From an uncultured Oscillospiraceae bacterium (GTDB lineage Bacteria > Bacillota > Clostridia > Oscillospirales > Oscillospiraceae), in NCBI GenBank assembly GCA_934668285.1, contig CAKUNB010000104.1:1-6088 (forward strand): DNA of 6,088 bases. Reading direction: 5' to 3'. Below, piece by piece: positions 3,923-6,088 of this stretch (positions are counted from its first letter, which is position 1; each line of letters starts with the position of its first letter). A program made the translations under genes and the position numbers. The notes beneath the pieces were generated by a model. The model made no database searches. It was given only the letters and a program-made list of their open reading frames with translations, and was not told where the DNA came from.

Positions 3923-6088
3923 TCAGCGTGTTATGCAGCGGTAGAGGAAGGTCACGATCTGGGCGCGCGTGCAGTCCTCGTCGGGGCTGAACGTGGTCGC
4001 GGTCGTTCCCAGCGTGATCCGGTTCTCCGCCGCCCAGAGGACCGCGCCTGCGTAGTAGGCCGTCAGGTCGACGTCGGTGAAGGGGCAGGCGCTTCCGACC
4101 GCCGGAGACTGCTCCGCGCGCCAGAGGAAGGTCACAATATGGGCGCGGGTGCAGCTCATTTCGGGACTGAAGGTCGTCGCCGAGGTGCCGAGCGTAATGC
4201 CGTTCTCGGCCGCCCAGAGCACCGCGTCATAGTAATAGGTACCGGTGGGGACGTCTGTGAAGGGCATTGCCGCGCCCTTCGGCGCGGGGCGGCCTGCCGC
4301 TCTCCACAGGAAGGTGACAGCCTGCGCTCTGGTGCAGAGGGCCTCCGGGGAGAAATGCGTTTCGTCAGTGCCGTTCGTGATGCCTTCCTCGGCGGCCCAG
4401 ATGACGGCGTCCTCATAGTAGCTGTCCTCGACAACATCCACAAAGCCGCCGGTGGCGGGGATCGTTTCGGTCTGCCGGTAGGCGCAGTCCGCGCAGATGC
4501 GCTCGCGTTCGCCCGCCTGCACGATCGTCGCTTCCCGAACGACCGTCCAGTCGCCGAAATTGTGCGCCGCCGCAGCGACCGTCACCTTGCCGCAGCGCGA
4601 ATACTTCTGCTCATGCGTCGTTTCAGTGGTCACCCACTCCGGCTTGCAGCCCGCCGCATGATGCTCCGGATTGAACGCGCCGTAGGCCGTCTTGCAGTCG
4701 TCACAAACCGCCCGCTCCGTACAGGTCGCCGTGCCGCCGTGGCAATCTTCGGTTTCCGTGTGCGCTGCGTCGTGGGCGCAGACGCGCGTATGCGTGCCGT
4801 TGTTGTTCGAAATCCATGCGCCGTAGTCGTGGCCGAGCGCCTTGCCGGATTCAAACGTCGCCTCGCCGTCGGTTCCCTTCGAGGTCAGACCGCAGACTGC
4901 GCAGGACTTGTAATAAACCGCCTTCTCGGTGCAGGTCGCAGCGGATTTCAAATACTGCTCCTCGGCGGTTTCTGCCGTGAACGTATGGGGCTTCAATTCG
5001 CCGTAGGCCGCTCCGCAATCGTCACAAACCGCCTGCTCCGTACAGGTCGCCGTGCCGCCGTGGCAATTTTCGGTTTCCGTGTGCGCTGCGTCGTGGGCAC
5101 AGGTGCGCGTATGCGTGCCGTTGTTGTTCGAAATCCACGCGCCGTAGGCATGGCCGAACACCTTGCCGGATGCAAACGTCGCCTCGTCGGCAGTGTCCTT
5201 AGAACTCAGCCCGCAGGCCGCGCAGGACTTGTAATAAACCGCCTTCTCGGTGCAGGTCGCAGCGGATTTCAAATACTGCGCCTCGGCCTTTTCCGCCGTG
5301 AAGTGATGCGCCGCCAGCTCGCCGTAGCCCGTCTTGCAGTCGTCACAAACCGCCTGCTCTGTACAGGTCGCCGTGCCGCCGTGGCAATTTTCGGTTTCCG
5401 TGTGCGCTGCGTCGTGGGCACAGGTGCGCGTATGCGTGCCGTTGTTGTTCGAAATCCACGCGCCGTAGGCATGGCCGAGCGGTTCGCCATTCTCGAAGGT
5501 ACCCGTTCCCTGCACGTGGCAGGTGGAGCAGGACTGATAGTACACCGCCGGGCTGGTGCAGGTCGCGGCGGACTTCAGCCGGAACTCGTTCAATTGATTG
5601 ACGAAATGGTGCGGGCCAAGCTCACCATACGAATGGAAACAGACCTCGCAGAGGGCCGGGGCAAGGCAGTCCGCCGTGCCGCCCTGATGCGCGCCGCGAT
5701 CGACCTCCAAATGGCAGCAGGTGTAGAATCTCCAGTGGCTGTCGGCATCGGTCTGCCAAGCGCCCGGCTCTTCGGCGTGCCGATCCGGGTTCTTTTCCCC
5801 GGCGGCAAAGGTCGCCTCGCTGTCCGTGCCCTTGGAGGACAGCAGACAGATCCTGCAGGATTTGTAATAGGTCGCCGGGGAAATGCAGTCTGCCTCTTTG
5901 CACAGAAGTGCAGTAATCACAGTTTCGCCCGTGAAGTCGTGCTCGGTCATTTTGATGCCGCAGATGTCGCAGAAATGGTTGCAGTCCGGGTCGGAGTGGT
6001 CGAGCCGCTCGGTCTCTCCGCCGCAGACGGTGCAGGTCTTCCAGTGACTGTCCTGGTTCGTGTTCCAGTCGCCGTAGGTGCAGTCGGC
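3923..6088 (-). CDS. Cysteine-rich tandem-repeat surface protein with three C-terminal SLH domains; 5' end outside the window
   Basis: The frame is open from the right edge (first visible codon at 6088) to the TGA at 3923-3925, giving 721 residues plus stop. An in-frame ATG at 5950 is not the start, because the 46 codons before it continue the same cysteine repeat pattern. Residues 1-103 and 104-205 are two diverged units. Residues 206-312 and 313-419 are two 107-residue units identical at 91 positions. Residues 420-477 are a truncated copy, and 509-548 a short G-D-W-T...C-x2-C motif. SLH domains follow at 549-598, 610-658 and 670-721. Each regular unit holds eight cysteines in two half-repeats (C-x5-C-x2-C and C-x9-C-x2-C); I count about 48 cysteines in all. 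SLH domains bind secondary cell-wall polysaccharide, so the protein should be displayed on the cell surface by its C-terminus. A signal peptide is expected but not visible. Similar ATCTE...CxxCG repeats are, to my recollection, common in surface proteins of gut Clostridia. Function is unknown; adhesion, metal binding or a disulfide-braced stalk are all possible. The gene converges on the ABC-F gene. Confidence 0.93.
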   Translation of the reverse strand, partial: ADCTYGDWNTNQDSHWKTCTVCGGETERLDHSDPDCNHFCDICGIKMTEHDFTGETVITALLCKEADCISPATYYKSCRICLLSSKGTDSEATFAAGEKNPDRHAEEPGAWQTDADSHWRFYTCCHLEVDRGAHQGGTADCLAPALCEVCFHSYGELGPHHFVNQLNEFRLKSAATCTSPAVYYQSCSTCHVQGTGTFENGEPLGHAYGAWISNNNGTHTRTCAHDAAHTETENCHGGTATCTEQAVCDDCKTGYGELAAHHFTAEKAEAQYLKSAATCTEKAVYYKSCAACGLSSKDTADEATFASGKVFGHAYGAWISNNNGTHTRTCAHDAAHTETENCHGGTATCTEQAVCDDCGAAYGELKPHTFTAETAEEQYLKSAATCTEKAVYYKSCAVCGLTSKGTDGEATFESGKALGHDYGAWISNNNGTHTRVCAHDAAHTETEDCHGGTATCTERAVCDDCKTAYGAFNPEHHAAGCKPEWVTTETTHEQKYSRCGKVTVAAAAHNFGDWTVVREATIVQAGERERICADCAYRQTETIPATGGFVDVVEDSYYEDAVIWAAEEGITNGTDETHFSPEALCTRAQAVTFLWRAAGRPAPKGAAMPFTDVPTGTYYYDAVLWAAENGITLGTSATTFSPEMSCTRAHIVTFLWRAEQSPAVGSACPFTDVDLTAYYAGAVLWAAENRITLGTTATTFSPDEDCTRAQIVTFLYRCITR
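3926..4444 (-). other. Three SLH (S-layer homology) domains at the C-terminus of the surface protein
   Basis: Three copies spaced about 60 residues apart (starting at residues 549, 610 and 670; DNA about 4444-4295, 4261-4115 and 4081-3926) share F-x-D-V, YY-x-x-A-V-x-W-A-A-E, the GT turn, F-S-P, and C-T-R-A-[Q/H]. The usual SLH signature TRAE appears as TRAQ, TRAH and TRAQ, each preceded by a cysteine. Three tandem SLH domains form the standard pseudo-trimeric module that anchors proteins to pyruvylated wall polysaccharide. The protein ends four residues after the FLYR of the third copy. Confidence 0.93.
4658..5473 (-). repeat. Near-identical 321-bp tandem coding repeats (two full copies and a truncated third)
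   Basis: Copies run 5473-5153, 5152-4832 and 4831 to about 4658 (truncated). The spacing is exactly 321 bp, seen for example in the shared motif TGCGTGCCGT at 5433, 5112 and 4791. Bases 5040-5157 and 5361-5478 are identical over 118 bp. A second block of at least 60 identical bases joins about 4899-4958 and 5220-5279. The repeat keeps the reading frame (107 codons), so copy number could change without breaking the protein. Confidence 0.95.
5474..6088 (-). repeat. Two diverged upstream units of the same cysteine repeat
   Basis: Residues 104-205 (5779-5474, 102 residues) keep the core pattern G-A-W, H-x-G-G-T-A, C-x5-C-x2-C, YGEL-x-x-HHF, KSAATC and YY-x-SC-x2-C, but have lost the WISNNNGTHTR segment. 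Residues 1-103 (6088-5780) are more distant and keep YGDW, SHWKTC-x2-C, C-x3-C-x2-C and YYKSC-x2-C. Nucleotide similarity to the later copies is low, so these are older units. The array probably continues past the right edge. Confidence 0.8.

Noticed and set aside
4658..5473. Regular DNA repeats considered as a CRISPR array or mobile element
   Set aside because: The unit is 321 bp, in frame within a coding region, with no unique spacers, no terminal inverted repeats and no cas or transposase gene. It is a protein-coding tandem repeat.
5948..5950. ATG at 5950 as the start of the surface protein
   Set aside because: The frame stays open to the window edge and the 46 upstream codons encode further CxxC repeat sequence. 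No ribosome binding site or signal peptide follows the ATG.

Overview
The window looks like a chromosomal piece of a fairly GC-rich, Gram-positive gut-type Firmicute, most likely near Oscillospiraceae/Ruminococcaceae. The evidence is a perfect CIRCE operator, strong AGGAGG-type ribosome binding sites, sigma-A-like promoters, and a cysteine-rich repeat protein ending in three SLH domains of the CTRAQ-xVTFLWR type. The taxonomic call is an inference from protein style. No rRNA, tRNA, CRISPR array, insertion sequence or phage gene was seen.

Layout. Positions 1-531 (minus strand) hold the first 177 codons of htpG (Hsp90), whose 3' end lies outside the window. Positions 532-815 form a divergent intergenic region. 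It carries the htpG ribosome binding site, a perfect CIRCE element and the htpG promoter on the minus strand, and a weaker candidate promoter plus a small inverted repeat for the next gene on the plus strand. Positions 816-2186 (plus) encode a complete MATE-family multidrug/cation antiporter. After a 70-nt gap with its own extended -10 promoter, positions 2257-3849 (plus) encode a 530-residue YbiT-like ABC-F ATPase. A GC-rich hairpin with a 13-bp stem at 3864-3901 ends that transcript. A convergent gene, 3926-6088 with its stop at 3923 (minus), encodes the last 721 residues of a very large cell-surface protein. This part has five tandem cysteine-rich units, of which two are diverged, two are near-identical 321-bp copies and one is truncated, then a linker, then three SLH anchoring domains. 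Its N-terminus and any signal peptide are beyond the right edge.

How the genes relate. htpG appears to be under HrcA/CIRCE heat-shock control. The MATE and ABC-F genes are co-directional with no terminator between them, so read-through is possible, but the ABC-F gene has its own promoter and the functional link is unproven. The surface protein is a separate unit that meets the ABC-F gene tail to tail.

The two points most worth a second look are in the proteins. The ABC-F ATPase has lost every key element of one of its two composite ATP sites: the NBD2 Walker A lysine, the NBD2 catalytic glutamate and the NBD1 signature. The other site is intact. The surface protein carries about 48 cysteines in 721 residues, arranged in paired CxxC half-repeats, and one half of the unit has been kept identical in DNA between neighbouring copies while the other half has diverged.
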